NCBI GenBank assembly: GCA_021234155.1
Contig: JAJEKV010000005.1
Location: 10,472,572 to 10,536,571, forward strand
Length of the DNA stretch: 64,000 nucleotides
Source of the DNA: Isoetes taiwanensis
Lineage: Eukaryota; Streptophyta; Lycopodiopsida; Isoetales; Isoetaceae
Direction: 5' to 3'
In this document: positions 1-11,157 of the stretch, piece by piece
How positions within the stretch are numbered: position 1 is the stretch's first letter
Layout of the letters: each line of letters begins with the position of its first letter
Program-made: the position numbers and the translations under genes
The notes under the pieces: model-generated
The model's input: only the letters and a program-made list of their open reading frames with translations
Told to the model about the DNA's origin: nothing
The model's database searches: none

Positions 1-34
1 CAACATATCTGTAATAGTTTTTGAAGCCCAAACG

Positions 35-214
35 ATGGCAAATAGCAAGAGACTGCTTGTGATTATGCTAATGCTATGCTCGTTCTTTTTTCAACAAGTT
101 ATGATGAAAATATGTTATTCTTGCGAATCCCCTACGGGACTTCCACAAGTTCAATGTCCATGCCCTGCCAGTGGCTCTTCATACGAAGGAAAACCACCTC
201 CTCCTTCACCATGA
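35..214 (+). CDS. Possible small secreted Pro/Cys-containing peptide
   Basis: A 59-codon ORF opens with ATG at 35 and closes with TGA at 212-214. Residues 1-25 look like a signal peptide: a basic start (MANSKR) followed by a hydrophobic run (LLVIMLMLCSFFF). The mature part would have about four cysteines (C27, C30, C41, C43) and ends in the proline-rich tail GKPPPPSP. This layout resembles plant small secreted signalling or cell-wall peptides, but I recognise no specific family. The promoter lies outside the window, so upstream exons cannot be excluded. It is short enough to be chance; the hydrophobic leader is the main support. Confidence 0.35.
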   Translation: MANSKRLLVIMLMLCSFFFQQVMMKICYSCESPTGLPQVQCPCPASGSSYEGKPPPPSP

Positions 215-559
215 GTCCATGGCCCATTTTATATACCTCCTTCACCACTATTTAGATGACTTGCCTCTTCCACCAAAGTTATAATTTTATGATGTATCAA
301 TCTATATCATATTACAATATGGTTACCATCTCGATTGGTTTCATTACTTTGTTCCCTTTGCTCGTATAAATCTAAGGACTTTGTTCTGTATAATGTCATT
401 TGGAAATATCTTAATAAAATTGAAAATACAATAGCAACCGTGTATACATAAAATTCTCATGTAATATTTAGGAAGCAACAAGAATTTTATGCTTGTGGTT
501 ATGAAGAAGGATCAATTTCAAGGTGGCAATTGTATGAAATGTATGAGATCTCCTCCATG
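215..559. other. No gene seen
   Basis: AT-rich sequence downstream of the small ORF. It could hold that ORF's 3' UTR (AATAAAAT-like stretch near 412). I see no coding signal on either strand. Confidence 0.4.
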
Positions 560-1015
560 CTCTGGGATGAGAGCGGTTGTTCTACATGCCTAAATCTCCA
601 GAACATTCCCTTGCAATTATTGTTGTCCAACTCTATAGAAAGATTACTTTCAAGTTACTTAGCTCAATAGGTAGATTTCCTTCAAGCTGATTGTGATCGA
701 GATATAAATTTTGCAAAGTTTTGACTTTTCAACTTTGGCACATGTCAAGTTGAAAAAGTGACAGATGTCCATAATCTCTAATTCATAAGGTATAGGAGCA
801 CTTAGAAGATTACTATTTTGAATCAGTATTAAAAGACTAGTGCAGTTGCTAGATCCATCATGAGTTTCCCTTCTAGTTGAACTTAGATAAAAAAATTAAA
901 GTAATATGAAGTTCTATTCTAGGTTTTTGTAGTTCATAAGCTCGTGAGAGATGTTCCTTGTCAATCCAAACTAAGTTTTGAAGCTTGCCAGAGATATTGA
1001 TACGATGCAAGTGGG
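560..1015 (-). pseudogene. Leucine-rich-repeat receptor fragment (decayed)
   Basis: Read on the minus strand, 639-724 encodes LYLDHNQLEGNLPIELSNL, a textbook plant extracellular LRR (LxxLxLxxNxLxGxIPxEL). Upstream on the same strand (roughly 800-870) another frame gives an LRR-like stretch, NCTSLLILIQNSNLLSAPIP, and further up (about 940) ISHELMNYKNLE. The frames do not connect, and stops intervene, for example TAG at 633-635. It is therefore a remnant of an LRR receptor kinase or receptor-like protein ectodomain. No kinase domain is visible next to it. The family call is fairly secure; the exact limits are not. Confidence 0.6.
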
Positions 1016-1387
1016 CCTCATTATTGTAGCGTTATACAACCTAGACTACACCAAGAGGGGGTTTCTAAGAACACGAGACAAAGTATACTTATGGGTTAAA
1101 GGCTTTATATTGAGTAACATAAATCGGATTATGGGAAGATAAGGTTGTTGCTACATTTTTATGCCATAGTTAATTTACATCTCGTATGCAATTTTTGGAT
1201 TGGGGTAAAAGTATGCTGGTGGGTATCAAAAGCATGTGCCCGGACGCATGCTTATAGCAGGGTTTTAGCCCGCTTAAAGCACCCCTGCTTTTGCTTAATT
1301 TGGGTGCTGGTGGGTGTAACTGCCCGTCATTTTTTTCACGCCCTTCATGTACTCACACGTCCACCTCACCAATGAACCGTTAGGAAA
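1016..1387. other. No gene seen
   Basis: A short ORF at 1145-1375 has no recognisable domain and odd composition (many Cys, Trp and His). I treat it as chance. The stretch may contain the promoter of the following gene remnant. Confidence 0.4.
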
Positions 1388-3671
1388 ATGATTATGGGAT
1401 TTTGGCTGGATTTTCGTGCGAGGGGTAGTACGTTGCAAATTCAATCGAGCCCAGAACTACTTCGATCTCATGGCCCGCGCAAATTCTCCCTCCAATTCAC
1501 TTATTCTCCCTCTCTCAGGAATTTCATGGCGCTCCCTGATACCGGCCTGGAGGCAATCACATGTTTAGCATTGGATTTTCGGCCTGATGAATTCCAATAC
1601 AGTGTTCCAGATTTGTTGGATGTCAATGCAACACAGGAAATATCGCGTGAAGATCCAGTTTTCTCTGCAATTTTCAAGAAATTGGACGCAGAGAGGAAGA
1701 GAGAATACAGATTACGGAATAAGATGAGAAAAGCAGCGGTTGAACGAGAAGATCTGGGCATGAGACGCAGGCAAGAAATAGCCAAGCTTGTAGTTGATTA
1801 CTTCAACAAGCTCACCAAAAAGCATTCACCCGAACTCAAGGCCGATGTGATGAAGAGGGTGGTTCATCACCACGAAATGGAAATCTCAGAACCTGGAATT
1901 TTGCCAAATCCAAAGGAGTGCAAGACAGCGGGGGTGCTGCTCAACAACTTGAAACAGACAATGGCAGCCACAAAGAGGCAAAGGAAACATGATATTTGGA
2001 GAGCCAGAACCTCGACACTGGTGATGGCTTCTTCCATAAAATCAAGATGCAATTCCACTATGGCAGGGCTGTTAGGTATATCTAATTCTTCCTCTCATGC
2101 CTGTGCTTCTTTATGCTTTTAAGTGCTTGTATCTGCTAAGTGATGCTGGCTGGGATATGTTCATTGATTAATGTGCAATATTTCTTATGATAGGTTCCAA
2201 AAGATAAACAATTGCAACTGCTGCATTAAGAAAATCGGAAGCCGTCCTTGGAAATGGTCCGTGGTCTTGCTTCCAAAGGAGGTTGAGGTGCGATTCTCTC
2301 ATCCCTGCTTGCAAGCAAAGCATAACAGAATTCTGGAAACAAAATAGCAGAGTCTCTCCTTGCAAAAAAGATGTTGTGAACACTGTTGGAGAGTCAGGCT
2401 TCCGAATTTCTTATCCCTTGCACCTTATGGAGGTCACACAGGTATAAGTTTCCATACAAAAGATCCTTGCTATTATTGCATAAATATTTCTAATCAAAGG
2501 CCACCATTCAGCTGCAGCTATTTTAACAATACAAAAAGGCACATCCTGAACACCCTGTTTGCTTAAAGGCTTTCGAGAAGTTGAAGCCTATTTATGTAAA
2601 GAAAGTATCAGAAAGGGAAACCTGCCGTTGCATATACCATATGAAGTTGGAGTATGCCAGGGTAGGCCTGAATGCTTTAAGGTCAGCGAAAATTGGATTT
2701 CATGGTGAAGAGTGCAAGTGCTGTTGCGAGGTCTGTGGACCTGGTGAGAAGTGTCTAGCCAGCCCACACATGTATGACTCAACCAGCGAGCTCTGGAGGG
2801 CTGTGGTTTGCAACAAAAGCGAGGGTGAAGAATGGTATAAACATGACTGCTTGATGCAGAAATGTCAGAAGTGTGGCATAAAAAGTCTTCCTATATGTCC
2901 AAGAGAAAGAGAGAATCACGAGTTCTTGCTTGAATGGAAAACGTTTGAAAAGGTAATACTCTCTTTATTGCATGCTGAAACATGCTGCTATGTGTTGTCA
3001 TCCGCTGAATACTGCTTTTGTGCTTTCAACTTGCGCTAATCTTCTGTTTTATGCTACAGACCTTGTTACAGATTCCAGTGGAGACAGAAGAAGCTGGTGG
3101 AGTTGCAGACTGCGTTACCAAGGAAGTGCCAGATGGCAACAGAAAGAAAAGATCCAATGCCACCAAGAAGGGAAACAAAAGTAAGAAATCCAAGGCAGCT
3201 GGTGGGACACAGTCTGAAGCTGCAGCACAAGACGAGAAGAAGGGAAACAAAAGTAAGAAATCCAAGGTAGCTGGTGGGACACAGTCTGAACCTGCAGCAC
3301 AAGACGAGACCTCAAATGGCAAGGGGAAAAAAAAGAAAGGACCAAAGCCAGTCCTTAGATTGTCCTACAAGAGAACGGCAGTGAAGGATTTCATTTCATA
3401 TCTGTGTTCCACATTGAAGATATTCGTGCCACACAATTACAGGGCTAGATGGCAGGCCATGCAATTCAGGAGTTGCCTGGACAATATCCAAGATGGCACC
3501 ATTGTTTCTGTAATTGATTTTGCAGAGAATTACAGCATAAAAATACAAAGGGAGGTTCAAAGCCAGCATTGGCACAATGACCAGATAACAATTCTCGTCC
3601 ACATCACTTATAGGATGGACAACAGCTCCAAAGGGGTGCACCTAATGTGCACGTATGGATCAAGAGTGTGA
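1388..3671 (+). pseudogene. Cys-rich, DFAENY-domain protein of a transposon-linked family (truncated)
   Basis: Reconstructed exons are 1388-2075, 2194-2441, about 2539-2952 and 3060-3671. The order is a basic coiled-coil N-terminus, a helix-turn-helix-like stretch ending LLG, a segment around ITEFWKQNSRVSPCKKDVV, then a Cys cluster (CRCIYH, CKCCCEVCGPGEKC, CQKCGIKSLPICPRE), a Lys-rich linker and a domain with VIDFAENYSIKIQREVQ. I know this architecture as an uncharacterised, repetitive, probably transposase-like family in seed-free plants and animals; the Asp in DFAENY may be catalytic (inference). Usual members continue another 200 or more residues with a Gly/His-rich block, but this copy stops at TGA 3669-3671 soon after ILVHITYRMDN. 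Exon 2 has an in-frame TAA (2205-2207) where the family reads through. The third-exon acceptor is weak. Non-functional remnant. Confidence 0.6.
3165..3308 (+). repeat. Two tandem 72-bp coding repeats
   Basis: Two near-identical 72-bp units (3165-3236 and 3237-3308) each encode 24 residues beginning KKGNKSKKSK and ending AAQDE. They make up the Lys-rich linker of the surrounding gene remnant. The period keeps the reading frame. Confidence 0.9.
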
Positions 3672-5039
3672 ACGTAAACGGTTTTTTTGGGGCTATAGTC
3701 GACCGTATACGGTCGAAAGCCCATACGGTAACAGTGTTCATTTTCCAGAGCTCGAACGTGAAGGGAGCAATGGGGGGACGGAGAGATCCGTAGGTGGTCG
3801 ATTTGGGCCGTCTCATCTTATCTCTTTGGGTATTCGCATTTATTGTCTTGAGGTAAAATATGGAAGATTTATTTGTTACATGCTATGTTATCATTCACTG
3901 ATTTCCTCAACGCAGGTTTGCATTCAGATTTTGAGGCAGGTCTTGGAGGACGTTTCTCCATGAAGGACATTCTTGCACGATGAACTTGAGGTAATGCATT
4001 TGATGCTCTAAAGCACTTGAGGTAATGCATTTGATGCTTTGAAGCTGCAATCTATTCTATGATGAATATATCTATTTGATCCTTTGTTTATATCTCTTTT
4101 CTGGAGTTCTCTGAAGAACTTTGGGTTTTCTTTTCCATGTTTGCTCTGGCAAGCTTGCTAGGATAAATGTACTCCTAAGAATGTATGTTATTTTAAATGT
4201 TTGGTAATGTACTGGTGACTGTTTATGGTAACCGGATCTTTGCTTGATAAGCCAAAAGAGGTGTAATGGCATGCTTGTATGCTATTTAATCATTTGCTTG
4301 GATGGAATAATGCCATAAAAGCATATGGACTGATTAGTAGAGCAGAAAACAAAATATGGCCACTGCCAGAAAACAAAATATGGCACGGCGTTTGCATTTA
4401 GAAACGTGATGCTACATATGAGTATTTGCTTATGACAAGGTTGTTATCTTTCAGTGGAATATAGCAGAGATCCTTATGCCATATGATGGCTGGTGAAGGT
4501 GGACAGATGCTTGTAGCTAGTGTTAATGATGTTTACAATAATACTATATTATAGATATATAGTTAAGTGATGAGCTTCTAATCTTATATTACTAGTATAA
4601 CTTCAAGGCATAGTTTGGATGCCGAGCTGTAAGCCATAGGGCAGCCAATAAATAGTAGGCTTGCTCTCGTCTATACCGATAATGGAGGAATGGGCCTGCT
4701 TGATTATGAAGTTCTAGAATGTATGCCCTGATTTCTTAAGAATGGCATCATCATTTTGCTGATGTTTGTCTGATAACCTAGTATTATTCTAGATTTAGGT
4801 TGCATGTATGTGAAAATAAATGTGATCATATGAACGATTCATGGTTGGATTGCTGAGATACTGAAGAAGAATTTCGAGTTGAGGTAAGGTTCTAGTCCTG
4901 TTCTCTATTTCTGCCTGTTTTGATTCTGTAATTAAGGTGGAAAACTGATGCATTGAATAACGATTTAAACATTTGGAGTTTTAGAACATTCTATGTCTAA
5001 ATCTATAAGGACCTTGAATTTTGATATATGCATTTACAG
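3672..5039. other. Non-coding gap with a palindrome and a short duplication
   Basis: No convincing gene. Visible structure: an 18-bp perfect palindrome TCGACCGTATACGGTCGA at 3699-3716, just past the truncation of the upstream gene, and a 31-bp-period duplication at 3984-4045 (core ACTTGAGGTAATGCATTTGA). The rest is AT-rich and featureless. Confidence 0.5.
3699..3716. repeat. 18-bp perfect palindrome
   Basis: TCGACCGTATACGGTCGA equals its own reverse complement. It lies 28 bp after the point where the upstream transposon-linked gene ends, so it may mark a rearrangement junction (inference). Confidence 0.8.
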
Positions 5040-5287
5040 GTTGACATGCTTAGCCGTGTACATTCAAGTTGAGCTAATTGGTTATTGTGCCGATGGAAAG
5101 CATAGACTTTTGGTATTTGAGAACATGGCAAATGGATCACTTCAGGAGCATTTGTATCCTGGAGGTATGTACTTTTTATATATTCTGGAGTTGAGGTATT
5201 TCTAGGCAGAAAATAAACTGTCTCTTTATGCAGATTGATCTGGCAATGTTTCGGCATTGGATTGGAACACGGGTAGAAGCATGAAAG
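5040..5287 (+). pseudogene. Receptor-like cytoplasmic kinase fragment, two exons
   Basis: Exon 1 (5040-5164, preceded by ..TTTACAG and followed by GTATGT) encodes VDMLSRVH, then after a small deletion VELIGYCADGKHRLLVFENM and ANGSLQEHLYPGG. This is the alpha-C to hinge part of a PBS1-like/RLCK kinase N-lobe. Exon 2 (5234-5287, after TATGCAG) reads SGNVSALDWNTGRSMK with a TGA just before it, matching the start of the C-lobe. The lysine-bearing beta-3 strand and the catalytic HRD and DFG motifs are absent. Intron positions look ancestral, so this is a decayed piece of genomic DNA, not a retrocopy. Confidence 0.7.
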
Positions 5288-5567
5288 GGTGGGCAAAAAA
5301 AGTGCCAGTATTTTACATTTACAAATTCAAAATGTAAGGAAATCCCCCTCCCCCCTCCCCCCCTCCCCAAATTATTATTCTTGGAATGAATCATTAATAG
5401 GGCAAATAATTTTGAACTCTCCTCCCGCTCTCTATTCAACCTCCCTCCCGCTCGAACCTCCATAGCCAAAAGCTTGACATCCATATTCGAACCTCCATAG
5501 CCAAGATCAGGACCTCCATAGCCAAAAGCTTGCATTTTCAGAGAGCTGAAGCACCAGGGAACAGAAC
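5288..5567. repeat. C-rich tract and short degenerate repeats
   Basis: 5343-5370 is a C/T low-complexity tract. 5455-5545 carries three copies of the core ACCTCCATAGCCAA, spaced about 30 bp, with AAAGCTTG following two of them. They lie immediately upstream of the next gene and could be its 5' UTR or promoter. Confidence 0.7.
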
Positions 5568-6815
5568 ATGACGAAGCAGCTTGGAACAAAGACATCTCCA
5601 AGGAAATCTCCTCGCAACAAACCTGTAAAGCCCATGCCAAGGTCTCCCACTAGAACTGTCGCCCGAAAACTCAAGAGTGGGTCTTCTTCAGATCGGGAGG
5701 TTTTGCCGCCCGAGTTTGACAAGGTAAGCATCAGGCAGCTTAGGAGCAACAATTTTGATAGCATGTTTCCAGGGCTAGTGCAAATAGTAGGATGTTTGGG
5801 GTTCTGAACCCCCTGCTGTTAGGGGTTATCAAGAGTGCAGGATTAAGCCTATTTGGATGGCAGATTGTTTTTCTGTGTATGAGCACGTTTTTTGTAGGAA
5901 GGACATTGCAAATCATCACATTCCATTGTATTTTGCCCGAGCATATGCACTTCATTACAAAGGAGTAAGCATTGATTGGGATGAGGTGAAAGCAAGTGCA
6001 AGTCTTCATTCAAAAGGCTCTCAAAAAGAATCTGACCTGACAGAATTAGCTACAGTAAAGTCTTCCAACGTTAAAGCTATTAAATGTATGCCTCAGGTAG
6101 AATTGGGGCAGCAGTTGGAAATGATGAAAAGGTGGAGGAAAAAAAGAGCATTAGATTCTGCCTCCATGCTCGATGAAATACAGACTTTAAAAGAGAAAAG
6201 GAAAAGAATGGAAATTGAACTGTTGAAGCATGAGAGTGATAAGAGCTTCTTGATAAGACTTGTGCAGAATAAAGATGCAAAAATATGTGAGCAGTTCAAC
6301 ATTATGGCAGGTTTAAAAGCAAGCGGAAAGTCAACTGATGTGCAAATGGCTTTGGCATCCCATTTAGAGGAGGAGAAATCAAGTTATATTGCTGACTTAG
6401 ATGCTCTAATGATTCCCATTGATTGTTTAAAGGATGATTTGCAAGAATTAGAAGCTGCCATTGAAAAATCAGCAAGGATATAGAAGTTAATTCCAACTGT
6501 GAGAATAGAATAAAGGAGATGACTAAGCATTTGGAAAGATCAGACCCAATAGGCCTGCATCCCGCTCCCATACTCGCAGGAAGACGGAGCGCTTCATCCT
6601 CACATATTACCAATACTTGCAGCAGCTGCAATGATTGCCTTGACTCGACCATGGTAATATCTTCACTTTGTGGTCATACATATTGTCTATTTTGTCTTGT
6701 ATTCAGGGTTTCAACGACGAATACATGTGTACATGATTGTTCATGGTCTGAGGACCTGTGGCACTGCTTAGGAATCCCTTCTGAAGGTACATCTATTTCT
6801 ATTTTCATTACATAA
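5568..6815 (+). pseudogene. Coiled-coil plus RING-like zinc-finger protein, one frameshift
   Basis: Exon 1 (5568-5723, donor AAG|GTAAGC) encodes a basic Ser/Pro/Lys-rich N-terminus. Exon 2, open from about 5864, encodes SVYEHVFCRKDIANHHIPLY and then a long Lys/Glu coiled coil (about 6110-6470). The frame ends at TAG 6481-6483, but shifting by one base at the A5 run 6464-6468 continues smoothly through KISKDIEVNSNCENRIKEM into a RING-like finger: CSSCNDCLDSTMVISSLCGH, then CLFC and a final C-x3-C followed by a conserved Trp and Gly. I know coiled coil plus terminal C..H..C finger proteins as a repetitive, uncharacterised family in mosses, lycophytes and ferns. The exon 1-2 phase does not match with the visible acceptor at 5862-5863, so the intermediate structure is unsure. 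It is either a recent pseudogene or an assembly error in a homopolymer. Confidence 0.6.
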
Positions 6816-7639
6816 TTAGTTTGAGTGTACTTAGATGTAGTTAGTTTCCATCATGTACATAACTGCATTAGCATTTGATTTGGCGTGGTTTTGTCTTTAC
6901 TGCAAAGAGAAAATGTATTTGCTTCTGTTCTTTACATTTACATGTGCCACGAAGTGCTTTTCTGGAATTCCTTTAGAGGGTGTATTAATAGGGTGTATTG
7001 CATATGACTGTACTTTGCATTTACATGTGATCAGAAATGCATATGAATTTAGTATTTGACTTTCCTTTACATTCAATGTTGAATGATGTATTTGATAGGG
7101 TGTATTGATAAAATATTTTGTTCTTTACATTTTACATATGTTCTGAAATGCATTTGAATTTAGTATTTGGTTTTCCTTTACATTCTGATAGCTATGCACA
7201 CTAATGTACTTCTATTTTGTCGTTACATTATCAGCAGAAAGTTTGCCTGTAGTAAAAACCTACTTGCATGTAATTAACATTTGTTCTGTTTTGATTTGCA
7301 TCTGATTGTTTTTTCTTCAGATTTTGCTTCTATCTACTCTACATAGAGAACAAACTTCTTTTCCAGTACCATGCATTCTGTAACTGATGATTTTTTAGCG
7401 ATCTTCTATTGTTCATTTCTTTTCTGGCACTCCTCGACCTTATTCCACAATGACAAATTGATAGATTTATCCAATGCACGGCTTTTGAGGTCTGTATTGG
7501 TTGCTCTTCATTTAGTTCTTCCTTTTCTTTTATTGGAAGTTGGAACATACAAGAAGCAATATAAAAAAAAAAAAGAGGTCCATTGCAGGATATTTTGTAA
7601 TATGCCAGCCGAAAATGGTTCTACATAAACAGAGGATCG
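6816..7639. repeat. Gap holding a diverged tandem duplication
   Basis: 6975-7075 and about 7097-7190 are imperfect copies sharing AGGGTGTATT, then GAAATGCAT.TGAATTTAGT, then TTTCCTTTACATTC. Nothing coding is visible; the stretch is T-rich and may be the 3' side of the preceding gene remnant. Confidence 0.55.
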
Positions 7640-8160
7640 GAAGCGAGATTGAGTATGGAATGGATTATTTTTTTTGACACAAACGTTTTGCATTCTACAG
7701 AACTTGGAATACTCATCCTTCATAGCTTGTTGCCAATGTTTATGTTTAATCGCTTGTTTGTAATGCTGAGGATCATAATTTTCTTGAAAAACTGCCATTA
7801 AGGCATAATTGCAATAAAGAGTATAGTCGACTGGAGGAATAACTGCTAACCTTTGAGACCTTCGAAGCATTTGAGTAGTTTCAGTAGGAACTGTAATTGC
7901 TGCTACAAATGGTGGCAACTGATAGGCCTCATCCAAAAAAGTAGTATCTTCATCTAATATGATATTATCTAGAGATAAACAGGGAGATTCATCATCTTGA
8001 CCAACAAGAGGTACTTCTTCTTGATCATCAGGGAGCATTAGAAAAAAAAACATGAAGATGTAGAGTTGGTTGAGGATGCATCTGAAAATGCCTCATCTGA
8101 ATTTGTATGAGCAGATATAGTAGATGTAGATGGAGCAGAAATAGACTGATCTGTAAGCAC
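7640..8160 (-). pseudogene. Ty1/copia polyprotein fragment (integrase-RT linker)
   Basis: On the minus strand the peptide contains RRSQRLAVIPPVDYTLYCNY, then YKQAIKHKHWQQAMKDEYSK. This is the acidic linker ending in RRSxR and the conserved 'W..AM..E' entry into copia reverse transcriptase. Downstream it loses similarity near 7640. It is a short, isolated scrap, not part of the complete copia element 1 kb away, whose own linker differs in sequence. Confidence 0.7.
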
Positions 8161-9258
8161 AGTTACATGCTGAAATAGTTGCTGAAAAAGCTTTTGTGTA
8201 AAATCATATCACACTCACCCCAATTTTTGGTCCACAGTTGTTTTTATCTGTTGTTTTATGCTAAAAACAACACCAAAATGGCCCCAAAAGTCCAAATGGT
8301 TCGTTTATCCAGATTTGCACAAAGAGATGGTGGTTTTTTGGCAAAAAAATCCCGCCGTAGTTTTTCTGGTACCTTTTTGTTTTTTGGTCAACGTGTCCTT
8401 TTTTCACTATTGTTTTTGGCGAGCTTTTGTCAACGTGTTATTTTTTCTTGGCTATTGTTTTTTAACGAGCCACGTGTTGTTTGTCTTCCAAATAATACAT
8501 GGAGGTTTAAATATTAGTACTCGTGGAAAAGTGAGAAAAGACCGTTCTTTTTCCCTTTTCTATGTGTGTGTTTTCTTTTTTCTGCTTGTAATTTTTAGCG
8601 AAACCATGAGTTGTTTTGCTTCAGGTTTAGATATTACTACACGTGAAAAATGAAATTACAATGTCAAAGTAAGATGGTTTTATAAAAAAATACATGTTAT
8701 TTAACAAAATACCACATGTGTTACTTAAATTTAGTTATTGCTTTTAATGCTCCTAACTATTGTTTTTCTAAAATAAGGACATCTAGAAAATCATAATTAT
8801 AACATATAGAAAAATCTAAAGTGCTGTTTCTAATGTGTCTTTTAACCAATTAAATGTCGACAGGTGGCATATTTTTAAAATAAAAAAACGAAACAAGATC
8901 ATTAAAAAATGAAACAAAATCAACGATTTTTACCTGTTTTAGACTCGGCAGTGATGTTAACCTTCACGTTTATACCTGTTGTTACAAACCGTGCTTACAA
9001 ACCATGCTTCCAAATGAAGCAAAATGCAAAAGAAAGAAAAACATGAATGACTCTACCTGTTTTTGGGCTTGTAAGAAAATCAGCATCGACATCCAGGCTT
9101 GTAAGCACATCCCGATTGAAACATGGGACTAAGCAAGCAGAATATGGGTCTGTCCTTTTATCTCTACTTTGTCAAAACACTATTCTAACACTTGTTCCTA
9201 CAAAACAGAGACAGACCATTGAAAATATTATCATCTGCTAACTAAATTTTTATTAACT
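8161..9258. other. AT-rich gap with an imperfect tandem repeat
   Basis: No gene. About 8385-8482 contains two diverged roughly 50-bp units sharing TCAACGTGT and CTATTGTTTTT...CGAGC. The right end is the 5-bp target site (TAACT, 9254-9258) of the copia insertion. Confidence 0.5.
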
Positions 9259-9806
9259 TGTTAGTATTTGATTCAATTTTGAATTCAATATCAATCAAAG
9301 CTTTAGCTTGAATATATCCCTTTAAAATAACACGCCAATTGAATTCCAATGGTTCGTTCAACCTTAACTTTCAAAGGTTCAAGTATATTCAAAACACAAT
9401 ACAATCAAATATAATTGGCATCAATCAAACAACTTCTTTCTTTCTGCTTGTGAACTCCGCCGATCTCCTCCCAACTGTATATCATTCATATGATCCTTTC
9501 TTTTCTTAAATAGTCTAGATCCAGACGGTTAGCAGTCGGTTTTGGGTTTCGGTGCCGGATCGGTCGGGTTTTTCTTCCAGAAACACTTACGATATTTATC
9601 CCACATTCATGACTGCATAAATTGGCTTCTCGACCATTGGGATAACAATTTCAAATAACCTTAATGAAATAAAGATACCTTAGGTCATAAGATTTCTTAT
9701 TCATGCACCATAGCAATCCTTGACCTAATTTTTCTTCACAGTCTTGTATATGAGACTAACTGCTAATCTCACTTAACATATATGATAATCACTGTCAACA
9801 TTAACA
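9259..9806 (-). repeat. 3' LTR of the copia element
   Basis: 548 bp, starting TGTTAGTATTTG and ending TTAACA on the plus strand, 3 bp longer than its partner through an extra TCT near 9575. It lies directly left of the polypurine tract. Confidence 0.95.
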
Positions 9807-9816
9807 TTCCTCCTTT
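9807..9816 (-). other. Polypurine tract
   Basis: The minus strand reads AAAGGAGGAA directly before the 3' LTR, the expected plus-strand primer for reverse transcription. Confidence 0.8.
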
Positions 9817-9826
9817 ATCATATATG

Positions 9827-10393
9827 TCAATGATCAGAGAAGAACTTCAAACTGCAGTCCAAATGTTCAAACCATTTCTGAACTTTGTAAAACTTGCTTT
9901 CAGTTAGTGCTTTAGTGAACACATCAGCTAATTGATCTGAAGTGCTAATGTATTCCATCTGAATATATTTCCTGCTAGCCAGTTCCCCGATAAAATGCAT
10001 ATTCAATTCTATGTGCTTTGTTCTTTCATGGTCAACTGGATTTTTCACAATTGCCATACAACTTTGACTATCAGTTAAAATCTTTGTTGGCTCTGTTTGA
10101 ACACATCCAAGTTCTTCTAGCAATCTCATGAGCCATACCACTTCTTTAGATGCTAGAGATGCAGCTGAATATTCTGCCTGAGCAGAAGACATTGCCACTG
10201 CACTTTGCTTTTTTGTTCTCCAAGATATAGGTCCACCTGCTAGAAAAATGACATAACCAGTTGATTTTCTCATACTTAAGTCCCTTCCCCAGTCAGCATC
10301 ACTGTATGCTTCCAATTTTAAATTAGAATTGTTAAATTTGATTCCAAGATCTCTGGTCCCCTTTAAATATCTCAGAATCCTTTTTCCTGTCAT
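9827..10393 (-). pseudogene. Copia RNase H domain
   Basis: Contains SDADWGRDLSMRKSTGYVIF, then QSAVAMSSAQAEYSAAS, the signature copia RNase H motifs (first Asp in DADW, Glu in AEY), and a later ILTDSQSCMAI giving the third Asp. The C-terminus ends normally just before the polypurine tract. It is in a different frame from the RT, with which it overlaps by 4 bp at 10390-10393, so a frameshift separates the domains. Confidence 0.9.
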
Positions 10394-11150
10394 CCAATGT
10401 GCTTTCTGGGATTATGACATCTCCTGCTAAGAATGTTTACTGCATATGCTATATCTGGGCGAGTATTGTTTGATAAATATAAAAGACAACCTATGAGAGC
10501 CCTGTATGGTATATCCTGCATTTCTTTTATTTCTGATTCATTCATCTCAATGTCAGCAATTAAATTGTGACCCGGTTCCACAGGCGTTTTGACAGTATTG
10601 GCATCTAATAAGTTGAACCTAGTCAGCATATTTTCTATATGCTTGCTCTGCTTTAGACATAGCTCCTGCTTGTTTCTGTTTCTTACCACTTCAATGCCTA
10701 GAAACTTCTGCAATTCTCCAAGATCTGTCATGTGAAAACGCCTCTTCAAAATGTCTTTGCAATAATTTAGAATATCAAGACAATTCGCACCCATAATGCA
10801 ATCATCTACATAAAGAGCTATAATGCAGAATTTTGAGTCAGCCCTATTCCCATCATTTCTAAGCTTCTCAAAATTTTGTTCTCTGAGGAAATTATCTATG
10901 CAAAGATACCATTCTCTAGGTGCTTGTTTGAGGCCATAAACAGCATGTTTCAGCTTCCATATTTTGTTGTTTTCAATTTCAATGCCAGCTGGTGATTTCA
11001 TGTAAATGTCTTCCTCTATTTTGGCATTCAAAAAAGCAGTTTTGACATCCATGTGATGCAATTCTAAATTCCAAGTTGTTCCCAAGTCCAATAGTAGTCT
11101 TACACTTGTAAGTTTAACAATTGGAGAGTTCTCCCTTTCTTTTGAAGCCT
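10390..11150 (-). pseudogene. Copia reverse transcriptase domain
   Basis: Motifs in order: MDVKTAFLNA (catalytic Asp in motif A), VYGLKQAPREWY, ALYVDDCIMGAN (the YVDD active site), LGELQKFLGIEV and LSNNTRPDIAYAVNILSR. The start is disrupted: around 11100-11160 the KARLVAKGF-type entry is only readable across several frames. The catalytic residues remain, but the product cannot be made as part of one polyprotein. Confidence 0.92.
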
Positions 11151-11157
11151 TTTGCTA

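Noticed and set aside
35-5287. LRR remnant (560-1015) and kinase exons (5040-5287) as one receptor kinase gene
   Set aside because: They are on opposite strands and 4 kb apart with another gene between, so they are separate remnants.
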